Assembly (NCBI GenBank): GCA_015146655.1 | Contig: VKHL01000019.1 | Location: forward strand, 218,809 to 282,808 | Origin: Ochromonas danica | Taxonomy: Eukaryota; Sar; Chrysophyceae; Chromulinales; Chromulinaceae | Length of the DNA: 64,000 nucleotides | Reading direction: 5' to 3' | Shown here: piece after piece, positions 20,241 to 31,173 of the stretch | Layout: each line of letters begins with the position of its first letter | How positions within the stretch are numbered: position 1 is the first letter of the stretch | The notes under the pieces: generated by a model | Seen by the model: the letters and a program-made list of their open reading frames with translations, nothing else | What the model was told of the DNA's origin: nothing | Databases searched by the model: none | Translations under genes and position numbers: made by a program

Positions 20241-20930
20241 ATGAGACAACGACCTTTAAGGTACTTTTATCAAATGACCAGTAATATCTCTGACGACAAA
20301 CTTCTCCAAGACCGAAGAGACCAAATTTCGACAAATTCAGATGCAAGACCCCAAGAATCTGCTTGGAATAGTTCATCCATAAAGCCAGATGGCTCTGCTC
20401 GGGTCTCCTTCAAGGACTCTGTAGAGGTGGTATTGGCACCTACTCGGGAAGAGTTCCGAAAAGCGAACTGTGACTTGTGGTGGTCGCGAAATGACTACCT
20501 CACTTTTCAAAATACTTCTCATTATGAAATTCGCCTCTACGCTTTATTTCATAGCCTTCCTCTTCGAGAGGCGAGACGGAAGCTCTACCAAGACAGGGAG
20601 GACCCTGGATTGGAGTGCGCGTTCATGAGTTTGATAAAGGTCTCGCACTCGATGGAAGTGGACTGTGATGAAGGGGCAGATCAGCTTTTCCCCTTCCCTG
20701 CCAAACAAGAGGAATCTCTTAGTTACGATTCCTTAACTCTTTATGTTCCCTCCTCTATGCACGAAGAATTAAAAAGTGATGAACACAGTAGAATGGAGTA
20801 TCACCGAAAGTACAATACGTTAGTTTCTGAACTTTACTGGAACTCGGCAGGAGGTCTGCTCGCCGTAATTGGTATGGCCTCTGTCGCTGTTCCTGTGGTT
20901 GGACTTTATTTTATGCATATGTATCGTTGA
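20241..20930 (+). CDS. Hypothetical protein with V-x-F-x3-V motif and C-terminal membrane segment
   Basis: Single exon, 229 aa. The first 50 residues are polar. ARVSFKDSVEVVLAPTREEF (about residues 53-72) followed by LWWSRNDYLTFQ matches a short motif that I have seen in many stramenopile proteins of otherwise unrelated type (V-x-F ... V-x-V-x-P ... W-x-x-x-D-Y-x-x-F). RVSF also fits the RVxF docking site for protein phosphatase 1. The C-terminus GLLAVIGMASVAVPVVGLYF is a single hydrophobic segment followed by four residues ending in Arg, like a tail anchor. Function unknown. Confidence 0.75.
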   Translation: MRQRPLRYFYQMTSNISDDKLLQDRRDQISTNSDARPQESAWNSSSIKPDGSARVSFKDSVEVVLAPTREEFRKANCDLWWSRNDYLTFQNTSHYEIRLYALFHSLPLREARRKLYQDREDPGLECAFMSLIKVSHSMEVDCDEGADQLFPFPAKQEESLSYDSLTLYVPSSMHEELKSDEHSRMEYHRKYNTLVSELYWNSAGGLLAVIGMASVAVPVVGLYFMHMYR

Positions 20931-21261
20931 TTTCTGTGGCCTGGCCCAACCTTCCAAGTTTAGATGTATTGACTCTGGGCTCCTGCCCTCTGTCCGTTCC
21001 GCGTATTGTCCTCTTTACAGAATCACTGTTTTATGTGATGTGATTCGATCCATTTTCGTGCTAGTCATCTATATGTCTCGATTGTGTAGCTTAGTGTGTG
21101 ACCGTCTTAGTTCTTTTGATAGTGCGTTGGTGCAATAGCTAGACTTGTTACCTCCCAGTAGATCAGTTCAGCTCCCTGGTAGGCTAGTGATAGGATAGTA
21201 GTAATCTAAATGAATTCCATCCTAATTTGTTTGCTTTAATTTGAACTGATCAAGCGGTGGA
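20931..21261. other. Intergenic between convergent genes
   Basis: A 331-bp spacer between the stops of the preceding gene (plus) and IFT27 (minus). Nothing recognisable beyond 3' UTR-like AT-rich sequence. Confidence 0.5.
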
Positions 21262-22339
21262 TCAAATGGGACGCATCGCATATTTACTATCAACCTCCTG
21301 CTGGTATCGCCTCACAAATTCTTCAGCAATATACTTAAATGGTTCTTCCACGCCGGTGTTATTCGCCTGTTAATTACGAACTGCCGCTGAGATGCAATGA
21401 CAGAGATGACGCGAGAAAGATAGCTTACCGCCGAGACGTCGAAATGGTTCAGAGCCATGTTTGCGGCGAAGGAGCTTGCCTCGTATGTCGCCACCTTTAT
21501 GATATAAGGCATAAATCAGCTAGACGCATTAATTTTGCGCGAAGATGAACGACAGCGAAATCAAACCTCAGCTCTTGAGTCGAGCGTTCCGTCACGCAGA
21601 TCGGTCTTGTTGCCCACAATTATAGAAATGGGGTTTGAATTGGAAGGCAAAGCTGCCTTTACAGCTGTGCACAGAAGAGTCAAGTTGTTAGAGAGGAAAT
21701 TGTCCAGGGTGTGTGAGTGTGTGTGGATGGATGGGCACTCACTCGCGAACCACTTGGAAGTCGATTGCAGTGACTCGCGGCTAGCCACGCTGTAGACCAG
21801 AACCACAGCCGCAGCTCCTTCATACTAAAGTCCAAGAGTTCATCAATATTAACAAATGTGGATAAGCTACGTACGCTCTCTCAACTGTCTGTCACTCACA
21901 TATTTAGAGTTCATATCCAGTTGATTGAAAATTGACTGTCCGGCGCAGTCGTAGATGAACAACTCCACGATGTAGTTGCTGTCCGGGATAGGGACTTGCT
22001 TCACACTTAATTCAGCTCCGATAGTCTGTCAGAAGAGAGAGTCAAGGCAAAGCAAAGCACAGCGCGGCGCAGAGTCATCACTCACCATGATGTAGTTTTT
22101 GGGGTAAGTGGAGCCTCCGCTTTGGAAGACCTGCGTTAGCGCTGTTTTGCCAACACAAGCATCACCTGGAGAAACATGAGGGCAGAGAAGGGTGAGCGGC
22201 GATTTGATTTCAGAGATCGCGGCGCACGAGGCGTACCGACGATGACGACCTTGCAGCGCAGCATGACAATGCTCTTGTGAGAGCTCTCCATGCTTCTCAA
22301 CCCACTCCCTCCATTGTTATTAACGACCGCTGACTGCAT
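21262..22339 (-). CDS. IFT27: Intraflagellar transport GTPase IFT27 (RABL4)
   Basis: Seven exons on the minus strand: 22339-22237, 22165-22086, 22025-21900, 21824-21743, 21664-21567, 21494-21429 and 21366-21262 (introns 60-78 nt), together 219 aa. The P-loop is VIVGDACVGKTAL at about residues 32-44; then TIGAELSVKQVPIPDSNYIV, ELFIYDCAGQ (switch II, with Cys where many Rabs have Thr), and the base-recognition motif VGNKTDLRDG. The C-terminus NTGVEEPFKYIAEEFVRRY lacks a prenylation Cys, as in IFT27. The ELFIYD/PIPD/NKTDL pattern matches IFT27 rather than a membrane Rab. IFT27 pairs with IFT25 in the IFT-B complex and links to BBSome export from cilia. About 25 residues precede the usual start; the Met at position 26 could also be used. 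Confidence 0.9.
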
Positions 22340-22528
22340 GTTTCTAGAACACTATCTGAGTCCAAGTCTCATACAATCCCACCAAACTTCCACGCGATTG
22401 TTTGAGTTTGATTGACGAGCAGGTGGGCGTTTCCTTCGATAGAAACGCGTTCTTTGACTTGGAGAAGCAAACAACAGCTTGGAGAAACGCGTCAAGACTG
22501 AGAGCGTGAAGTGTCAAATTCTAATTCA
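22340..22528. promoter_or_regulatory. Divergent promoter region (IFT27 / P4H-like)
   Basis: A 189-bp spacer between start codons at 22339 and 22529 must carry both promoters. The sequence GAAACGCGT occurs twice (near 22442 and 22483). Inferred from arrangement. Confidence 0.4.
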
Positions 22529-23598
22529 ATGCTGTTCGGCCTGCTCTTGTTTGTTATTTTGGTGGAGATCTGGGCTCGCTTCACGGAAGATGAACGTGTG
22601 GCCTATTGGAGAGCGCATCACACTTGGCCGCCGCAGTGGCAGCCCGAGACGGAAGGATACCGCGAGCTGATGGAGCAGAGGGAGCGCGAGATCATGCAGC
22701 TCACAGGCGCTGACGAACGCTGGGAGAATTGGATGCAGTACGTCACTGCTCGACTCGTGCCCAACTTCACGGAGTTGGGATTCAAAATCATCCAGACGCC
22801 GGAACACATTCAAGCCAAACTGCACCGCGCCGTGATGGACGGTGTAGCCCAATGGGACGACCTTCCCTTCGAGCTGGGCGTAGAGGACTCAATATACGCT
22901 GATGAGCCCCCGAAGTTCGTTCATCTTCGAGGGCTGGACAGGGAGGTCTTGCAGGAGCTGCAGGCGCTGCACGAGGACTGGGCGGGAGGCGTCAAACTCA
23001 AACCTTCCAATGCTTACGGGGTTCGCCTCTACCAAAATGGCTCCACCATAGTGATGCACAATGACAAGGTGAGATATTTGTCTTCATGTTACTGTGTGTT
23101 TGCGATAATTATCTCCCGCCACAGACAGAGACCCACGTCATCTCCTCCATAGTACACATCGCCCATTCCTACGATGACGACAATGAGCCGTGGCCTCTGT
23201 TCATCGAAGATCACCACGGAAATCTCGTTGCAGTCAACTTAGAGGAGGGACAGATGCTCTTCTACGAAAGCGCGAAGTGCCTGCATGGGCGCATGCGTCA
23301 GCTGCGAGGCAAGTATTACGGCTCAATCTTCGTTCACTACCAGCCTGTGGATAAGGAAATCTGGAACTACACGATAGAGGATGTCATAAATGCTGTGCCT
23401 CCGCATTGGAAAGATGGGGTATTGGAGGACCATGGTAGCCGTTGGGCTGGGCAAGCCATCACGACGGATAGTCGAATAGTCGATAATGCACCGCCTCGAC
23501 TTATTGGAAATGGCTTGCCAGCTTCGAATGACCCTGAGAACGATGAAGAGGTGGTAATTGAGGATACATTAAGCAACTGGCCTCTAGAGGATCTATGA
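22529..23598 (+). CDS. Prolyl 4-hydroxylase-like 2-oxoglutarate/Fe(II) dioxygenase, ER-type
   Basis: Exons 22529-23068 and 23125-23598 (56-nt intron) give 337 aa. The N-terminus MLFGLLLFVILVEIWARF is a signal peptide or anchor. A charged helical region follows. The double-stranded beta-helix core begins near residue 150 with the iron ligands in MHNDK (H177 and D179) and the distal His in KCLHGR (H234); the Lys at about 243 (LRGKYYG) is placed to bind 2-oxoglutarate. The stretch TETHVISSIVHIAHS, WPLFIEDHHGN and MLFYESAKCLHGR closely follows algal prolyl-hydroxylase-like proteins. Substrate is unknown; hydroxylation of secretory or wall glycoproteins is the usual role of this group. The catalytic triad is intact. 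Confidence 0.85.
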
Positions 23599-24288
23599 CC
23601 GAGGAGGTTGCAACTTATTAATGACAGTTGTTTCTATGTTTGAGGCTTGTAATTGAAATCTTATATGTAGCGATCTATCTGTTTTTCAAGTCGTACTGTT
23701 GTATCGTCTACTACGTAATTGTGATTGCTACAGTAGTCTAGGACGGTACAGTTAGTAGATTGTGCGCTGCCAACACTGGTAGGTTAATGTAGTTAAGGTT
23801 GGCGGTTGGCAATGATTGTGTTGCGCGGGGAGGAGTCTCCCACCCCTTTGGTTGCTGTTGCCCTCCGCAGCAGTGGAGCACAGGAGTGTGCCTGTCACAG
23901 TGCGGCCACAGTCACAGTCACAGCAGCCAGCCAACCCCTCGCCAGTCACTGTGTGCTCACTCACACTGCACACAGCCAGCACTCAGCACCGCCTCTGTCA
24001 CTGTGTGTGAGTGTGTGTGCAGCAGAGACAGAGAAGAGCAAACAAACCAAAACCAACCACAACTAGTCTAGCAACTAGTTATCCACGGCTACAGTAGAGC
24101 AGAGTCAAACCTCTTCACTGCCCATCTCTCCCTTCACTGGCCCTTTCTTCCTCTTTTGGACCTCTCATCTCACGCTCTGACCTCCAACTTCCTTGTTGTC
24201 TCCGGAGAAGTACTTTTTGATACATCTTCCAGAAACTTCCCATATCTCAACTATCCGCGACACATCCACACCTTGAGAGCAATATACC
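23599..24288. other. Intergenic, CA/GT-rich
   Basis: A 690-bp spacer between two plus-strand genes. From about 23880 to 24060 it is rich in CACAGTCACAG-like and GTGTGTGAGTGTG-like simple sequence. Short open frames in several phases arise from this low complexity and are not convincing genes. TAGTCTAG occurs near 23733 and 24063. Confidence 0.5.
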
Positions 24289-25383
24289 ATGGTTGCAGTA
24301 GATGAAAGCAAAGTCACTTTAAAGGCCACAGAGAAGAACATCATCGCTGGTGGCGTGGCAGGCTGTGTGGCCAAAACCATCACAGCGCCGCTCTCGCGCT
24401 TGACTGTCTTGTATCAAGTCGGTCCTTTGGTCAACCTGCACAGCCCCAACTCATCTGCGGTCACCCAAGTGGGTGTATCCGACTCTCTTTTGAAGACGAG
24501 CATGGAAATTGTGCGCAAGGAAGGCTTCTTGTCTCTGTGGCGCGGCAACTTTACCTCCGCCGTCATCCACCGTCTGCCTTATTCTGCCATTCAGTTTTCC
24601 ACTTATGAGGCTCTTAAAACTGCGATCACTCATCATTCAGATAGCAGTCATGACAATTCCCGCGTGCGCTTTCTTTGTGGCGCTACATCTGGAGCCGTGG
24701 CGTGTATTTCATGCTATCCGCTGGACATAATCCGCACGCGACTTATCGTATCAGCTGATCCCATGTCAACAAATCTAGCAAGTAATAGTCACCGCAGGCT
24801 GCGATCAGTTAGTCGTATTTTAGGTTTGATGGCTGATATCGTTTCTCGTGAGGGGTTGCGAGGTCTTTATCGTGGTTTGGGAGCCACTCTGGCTGTTACC
24901 GTTCCTACCATGGGAATCAACTTCACGGTTTATGGCCATTTTAAGCAAGCGCTCTTGGATTTTGGTGGCTGCTTTGTGAATAAAAATACTGGTAATCTTA
25001 GTCCATACGGTTCGTTGCTGGCGGGGTCGATGTCGGGCGTGTTCTCTGCTTGCGCGACTTTTCCTGGCGATGTTATTCGCAAGAGAATGCAGGTCATGGG
25101 GGCAGTCTTGCCAGCTACCCCTCCGCCCACCATGCTGACCTACGAGAGCTCTTCTGTTTCTTCGAGTCATATGCTGGCCGAAGGAAAGGCCTTGCACACC
25201 GTCATCGACCGCCCTCTCCCTCCTCAAGGTTACTTAGGACATGTCCGACACATTGTGCAGCGTGAAGGTCTCCGTGGCTTTTATCGTGGAATTACTCCTG
25301 AGATACTGAAAGTTTGTCCCACTGTGGCGATTATGTTCTGTACCTATGAGGCGGTTAAGGATGTCCTGGACGAACGATGGTGA
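24289..25383 (+). CDS. Mitochondrial carrier (SLC25) family transporter
   Basis: Single exon, 364 aa with the threefold carrier repeat. Signature sites are PLSRLTVLYQ (repeat 1, near residue 34), PLDIIRTRL (repeat 2, near 145) and PGDVIRKRMQ (repeat 3, near 258), each followed downstream by a G-x-x-x-LWRG, GLYRG or GFYRG element (SLWRGNF, GLYRGLGA, GFYRGITP). The first signature has Ser where PxD/ExxK/R is usual. Overall it resembles the CoA/adenine-nucleotide branch (SLC25A42/SLC25A16, APC-like), but the substrate cannot be fixed. Located in the inner mitochondrial membrane or possibly another organelle. A Ser/Pro-rich insertion of about 40 residues lies in the third repeat. Confidence 0.88.
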   Translation: MVAVDESKVTLKATEKNIIAGGVAGCVAKTITAPLSRLTVLYQVGPLVNLHSPNSSAVTQVGVSDSLLKTSMEIVRKEGFLSLWRGNFTSAVIHRLPYSAIQFSTYEALKTAITHHSDSSHDNSRVRFLCGATSGAVACISCYPLDIIRTRLIVSADPMSTNLASNSHRRLRSVSRILGLMADIVSREGLRGLYRGLGATLAVTVPTMGINFTVYGHFKQALLDFGGCFVNKNTGNLSPYGSLLAGSMSGVFSACATFPGDVIRKRMQVMGAVLPATPPPTMLTYESSSVSSSHMLAEGKALHTVIDRPLPPQGYLGHVRHIVQREGLRGFYRGITPEILKVCPTVAIMFCTYEAVKDVLDERW

Positions 25384-25625
25384 AGATGATGATGCCGCAG
25401 TAGTCAACACTGCTCTGAACTGTACAAAATGTGCCTTCTTTTTTGGTAAATGTGGTGGAAGTCGCGTCATGTATCATTATGACCGGCCTGGTTGTAATAT
25501 AATGTTGGTTAGAGATCAAGCAGCTAATTTATTAGATCATCATGCATGGCTTTTGAAAGAAAGCATTTGGTCTGCTCAATCTAGACTAAAGCTAATGGAG
25601 GCATTAGACAGTCGAGGTTGGTTGG
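25384..25625. other. Short spacer between convergent genes
   Basis: A 242-bp spacer between the stops of the carrier gene and NAA25. No feature recognised. Confidence 0.4.
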
Positions 25626-28600
25626 TCAAGTCTTTTTTGATTTCTTGCCATCTAATCCATTCTTCAACTGCTCGCCAATATGATCTAAGAAGCCCTTCAA
25701 CAGCGAAGCCGATGAATCCACAGATTGCTTCAAATCCTCTTCAACTTTCACTAAATGCTGTCTTTTCCCACCTTCGGTCAAGAACTGGATGTAAGAGAGA
25801 TCGTCAGGGGTCTCCATCGCGGGAGTGTTGTGCGAGGTGGCCGTCGTAGCGGCGATTGTATTTCGCATCTTGCTGACGAGCAGGTTGAGACTCGCCCTGA
25901 CCACAGCAATCGCAGAGCCATCAGCCATCACATGTTTGCTGGGAGTCATCGTAACGAACAGGAAATCTAATAAAAGCGAAAGTGGCCCAACAGCATAAAA
26001 GAGGACAGAGGAAGCATCCACAAGATCTTCAACTTCAAGACCTTGAAGCCTTTCGAAGACAATATTCACAGAATTTATTTGAACGGCTGGATCAAGCTCA
26101 AGGCCGACGTTTCTCGCAACATCTTCCTCTGCCAAGGCTGTGATAATAACCTTTCCACAGCATACAATGACTTCACGCAAGCACAACATAAGATCTTCCT
26201 TCCTGAGCAATGCTCTTTGCTGGAATGCACAGTAGGAATTAGCTTCAAATCCAGGTCCCAAGCCAGAAACACAGCTCAACATTTGATTAGCTTCAGCCCA
26301 GCGCTTCAAGAAAGCATTCTGGACAAATAAGAAGATAGTCTGAGCCCAAGAGAGGCGCAGCTTTAACTGCTGATTGCGCAACAACGCTTCGTCATCACAG
26401 AGGGGAGCCGACTGTAGCCTTGCGAGAAGGCGATAGTCATTATGACTGATCAATTGATCAATTTGTTCATCTGAAAGATAGACCACCTGCTCCATGTAAC
26501 GATCTTCTGATTGAACATCGTGTAAGTAGGTAAGCACAGCGGAGGAGTTGTAGTTGCGCTCTGCCAACTCAATCAATCCGAGCTCAGCGCGGGCCACAGC
26601 GAGACTGAGCGACTGCCTGGACGACATCAAGAAGTCGCTCAATTCCAGTATCTTGTTGAAGTTCCCGAAATCAAAGGCATGATGGAGCGCGTCAGCCGTC
26701 TCCCTTTGCGCAGCTTTCTGGCAAGCGAGGACAGCGCGGCATTGGGTGCGCGCCTCGGAGAACATTGTCCCGCACAACAGCGGCGGCAAGCACAGATAAG
26801 CCATGGAATCATTCTAATCACAAAACAACAACAGTCACGATAATCATAAAACTCTGCCAAGCATTAACAGTCAACAACAAGTTGCTCACTTGGATGTTCT
26901 TCACTCCTAACGACAGGAAAGCAGCACGGGCCGCAGTGAATATATTCAACGTGTTGGAGGCTTCGATCAAATCGATCTTCAACGGGAAGTTGAAAGTTGA
27001 GGAATGAACTGCATAGTTGAGCAGCTCATTCCATCGAACAGCCCAGCTTCTCGCGGCATCGCCATCGCCGGCTTGTTTGAAGGCGATGTACTGGGAGCGA
27101 AAGAAGGCAGAAGCAGTGAGAAGAATGTCGTCGGCGGGCTGCAATGTGCGTTTCTCTCCGCCAACACCGTCTTTGAAGACTTTCAAACTCTCGCAGAAGA
27201 TGGCCATTCGCTTGTTCAACGTGCCGAGATCGTATACAGCACAGCACAACAGAAGGTTGGCATATATGACAAGCATATCGAGCTGACAGAATGAGCAAAG
27301 AGACACGACAAGATCAGAATTCTGTCCTGCCAAACTCTGCAGCTTCGGCGCATCGATTGGCTTCAACTGCCCTACGCCGTCCAAATCATCGCCTTTCTGG
27401 CCAGACTTCTTGCCTTTCTTATTCTTCCTTTTGTTTCGTTTCTTATTGCCTGAGACATCTTTGCTAACGTCTTCATTGCCATCTTCCTCTTTACATTCCT
27501 CTCCGTCTTCCGCATTTGTCGAGGAGTGACAGCGACAAAGTCGTTCCTCGAGGATCTTCTCGTGATCGTTTCTTTGCAAATCCGCGAAGACTGCCACGCG
27601 GTGTATTATCGACCTGCTACGCTCTTCATATAATAGTTGTAACGCATAGAGTATCGGCTTTAGATCCGTGAAACAACAGTACTTTGAATGAAACTTGTTG
27701 ATGTAGCTGGTCAACAGGTCGCCGAGGAGAGCTTCCAAATCATTGCTTCCAAGTGACAACGAGTCTAGACTATTCTGGGAGCCCCATTTAACGATCAGCC
27801 ATATCTCTGCTAAGCGAGGGCCGCGCAGCTTTGGGAATCGCTCTTGTTGGCTTCTTAGAAAGGCAATGTGCTTAGCGATGACCTCGCCAGAAGAGAAACC
27901 TGCAGGCTGCAACTGAGACGAGGTCTGCAACCACTTGGGAAAGTCATTGTGCAGGCAAGCAAGATCTGACAACGCATCTTGAAAATAGAACTTCTCCAGC
28001 GATCCCTCTTTGCCCAGCACGCCTGCGCTCTGCAGCAAAGTGTCCAATAGAACAGAATGCACATTCCATTGGTCGGGATAGCCCTCCAAGAAAGCGTAAC
28101 AAGCAGACAACACTTCATCGCTTCGGCCCAATATGCGGAGAAGGTCAATGTTAATGAGATCGAGTTGGAAGGGCTGCATGGCCACGAGGTTTGTGTGTTC
28201 CTGGAAGAAGGCATTGTCGTGCAGCTTCTCGCCAACAGGACGCTGGCGGAGCTCTTTCAGAGCAAGCAAAGCTTCAGAGACTTTCTTCTGGTTGAGAAGC
28301 ACAGTGAGGTAAAGATGCAATTCCTCTGCGCCAGGCGCTTTGGCTGCGGGCACAGCGGGAGCGATCTGAAGCACTTTCTCGAGCATCTTCTCTGCGACCA
28401 CCAGCATGGCTGGAGGAAGATCGGATTGCAAAAGCATGCTACTCACAGACCAAAAGAGGTACTTGGAGTTGTTCGATGCCTTATAGATGCGCTGTGCCAG
28501 CTGTTGCATTTTCTTGGGCTGGCTCAGCCGGGCGTAGCAGTGGAAGAGCTCCTCCATGTTGTGCACGCCAGTCATGCTGCCCACGCTCATCGCGTTCTCA

Positions 28601-28942
28601 TAGCAAGCAGCGAAGTCCACATCAGCTTTACAAAGTTTGAAAGTGCATCCAACAGCGTTTACGGTCGCTTCGTCAAGGGGTTGGGATTTCGATACAGTTC
28701 TCGCCATCTGAAGAGCTTTGTCATACTGCCGCTGACTGGCCAAAGTATAGGCAAGCAAGGCTTGAGCAAGGCTGTACTTGGACATTTCTGGCTTTTGACA
28801 TAGTTGTTGAGCGAGAGCATAGTCCCCTGGCATGAGGTTTGGTCAGAGTGCCTGCTCGTCAAATCATCCAGCAGCAACAACAAAAGAGTGTCTTACCTGA
28901 CTCCAGGGCACTGTAGATACGATCAAAAGCGATTCTGGACAT
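25626..28942 (-). CDS. NAA25: NatB N-terminal acetyltransferase auxiliary subunit (MDM20/NAA25)
   Basis: Three exons, 28942-28897, 28826-26890 and 26813-25626 (introns 70 and 76 nt), encode 1,056 aa; human NAA25 is 972 aa. TPR-like helices fill the N-terminal half (ALAQALLAYTLASQRQYDKA, CYARLSQPKKMQQLAQRIYK, KYLFWSVSSMLLQSD), matching the order in NAA25, including the FWSV-S motif. A Lys-rich acidic insert lies near residues 465-510 (KKRNKRKNKKGKK). The splice joining GVKNIQ to NDSMAY agrees with the family. NAA25 anchors the catalytic NAA20 to ribosomes and acetylates N-termini beginning Met-Asp, -Glu, -Asn or -Gln. Expected to be cytosolic and ribosome-associated. Confidence 0.87.
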
Positions 28943-29626
28943 GATCTACGAGGAGAGATGGCGATCGACGGCTTTGTTCGCTCTGACTGGCCGCCTTCCC
29001 ATTGCCGGTCAATTGCTATTATTATTGTCCCCCGCATGGAACAACCTCTCACAGAGACACCCGCAGTGGTCACTCTACATTGTAGGCCAGGCATTGCTAT
29101 CATCATAAGAGACGACCTGCGTCAATGGTTGGTAAAAAGAATTGCTAATATAGTAGCGATGTGCAGATCAGAAGAGAAATCTAAAATCATAATATTGTGA
29201 ATTTATAGACTAAATATAGATATCCCTTCCCCAGTTTAGATTGCTGTCCCAAATGGTAAATTCGATTTTAATGTTAGATGTGTTACACCATATTGTACGA
29301 CGTAAATAACTATAGAGTTACAGGATTACGCCATATAAAGCTGATCTCACTTTGGGCATTCCACACAAAATCACGCCACGCAGCCACACAACCACATCTT
29401 AGCTTTAAAAGTCGCACTTGTCGCTGTTCAAAGTCGCACAAGTCTGTATGATGGCGCTCTGCAGTGAGCGCTGTGGCTTGGCGGTGGCATCGCTGGCTTG
29501 CCTTGGCAGAGAGAAAGTCCTGTTGATCGACTTGTCTCCTCCATGAAGCTGTCCAGCTTCTCCCTTTGAAGCCTTGCGCATCCTACCGAATAGAAACGTT
29601 AGGGCGGGCCTCTTGATCGCGAAAGA
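28943..29626. other. Divergent promoter/spacer (NAA25 / FYVE gene)
   Basis: A 684-bp spacer between start codons at 28942 and 29627. The middle (29150-29340) is AT-rich. No convincing gene, tRNA or repeat is seen; the two promoters must be here. Confidence 0.4.
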
Positions 29627-30911
29627 ATGTCTAGCATGTTTACTAAGGTCTCACAGGGCATTCAGAAGCTGTCCAATCAAACCACTGAGGCCGTCAAAAT
29701 CCTTTCCGATCCCAATAAGGTGAAGGAAAAAATTTTAGATGGGCAAACCGCGAATGAAGTTGCCACATTTTCATCTCTTTGGGAGATACCGGAGCCTGTC
29801 GAATATTGCCGTGGCTGCGAAAACAAGTTCTCCACCCGCAAGCATCACTGCCGATCTTGCGCTGGAGTCTTTTGCGACGATTGCTGTCCCAGCATCGTCC
29901 CCAATTCTTCCTTTGAGCAAGCTCTCATTCCATCTACTCTACAAATCGCACAAGGTCAACCCGTGCGAATCTGTCAAGGTTGCCGCAGGGGAGAGTGTCC
30001 CTCGCGCAACCTGATCGACCTCGTCAGGTAGGACTGTGTGGACTGTGTCCTGTGTTTTATTCAGCAATGTGCTAACCCCGTTTGTTCTGTGACTGAGTAG
30101 GAAGCGTCTGGACGATGAACTTCAGGCCGCCGCTGCCCAATCGAGTACCTCCTCTCTGACCACGCTGGAGAAGTTACAGCACAAGGTTTGTCGCTCTTAT
30201 CTTAGCTCGCTTCTCTCCCAAGAAGCTCATTTTCCTGATTCTTTTCTTTAGATGGCCCTGAAGGTCTCTGAAATCATCGGCAAGCTAGGAGATGATGAAG
30301 GTCCTGGATCGCGACATCTCGGCCTCTACCAAATCAAATTGCATCGCGGCTCATTCTATGGCGAGAATGGCCTTGTCCGCAAGGCAGGGACTGCGCGAGC
30401 CGTTGCCATGAGTGGCTATTTTGAGTTTTACAACAAATCGAAAGAAGTGGTGGCGTTGAAGTTAATTCAAAGCACGGAGAACGCCCTCTTCGAACTGCCA
30501 AGACCTTCTTACATCGCTGTTGCTCCTGGCGACGCGGTCTATGCCTTTTTTGAACCTGCCAGTGTGGAGTCACTAGATCTTATCGTCTTATGTGACAACC
30601 CTAACCCCATCCCTCGGGATAGGGCTATTTTGTATGATACCCGAGCCCATGGCGCCCATCCAGAGCGCATTTCGCCGTGTGCGCGAATTAATGAGAATTG
30701 TCGTGCATTAGCATATCATATTGATTGTCGCGGCAAGAACGTAGTACTGAAATACAAGGGAAATGGCGCTGTCTTACCGCGTGAAGGCAATGCTGCGCAA
30801 CGCGTGGGCGTGCTCGGATGGATTCAGAACCGCCGCTATGCCGAAAACTTGCTGGACCTCTCGACGAACATCGGTCTCTCTTGTTGCACTGTAAGCTTCG
30901 TTGTTAAATGA
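29627..30911 (+). CDS. FYVE zinc-finger protein with C-terminal beta-rich domain
   Basis: Exons 29627-30027, 30101-30185 and 30252-30911 (introns 73 and 66 nt) give 381 aa. The FYVE domain starts with LWEIPEPVEYCRGC and carries the phosphoinositide-binding RKHHCR at residues 71-76 and VFCDDCC; Cys spacing fits two zinc sites. The usual leading WxxD is changed to LWEIPE. A short helix follows, and the C-terminal 180 residues are beta-rich (GYFEFYNKSKEVVALKLIQS, DLIVLCDNPNP) and unrecognised. It probably binds PI3P on endosomal membranes. A possible donor GTAAGC lies just before the stop, so an extra downstream exon is not fully excluded. Confidence 0.82.
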
Positions 30912-31173
30912 CCAGCTAAAGAGGGCGCAATGTTACAATAGAAAATTTAGCTGAAATAGTTGGCTTCTCTAGCCGAGAAGCGAAAACGGTATACATATTG
31001 TAGTATCTTAACGCCTCAAGCATCGCCATACCATTGAATATAGTCATTGAAACAGTAAACTAAAGCCATTTTAATCAGGACCCATCAACTTAAATTAAAG
31101 AGTCTAAGTGATTTAGATTGTATGATTGTCTTAAAGCGAATTTATCTTCTGATTGTGGTCTAAACAAGACACT
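30912..31173. other. Spacer between convergent genes
   Basis: A 262-bp AT-rich spacer between the stops of the FYVE gene and the dynein heavy chain. Nothing recognised. Confidence 0.4.

Noticed and set aside
23870-24066. Overlapping open frames in all three plus phases upstream of the carrier gene
   Set aside because: They result from CACAGT/GTGTGT simple sequence that lacks stops in every phase; no protein-like composition.
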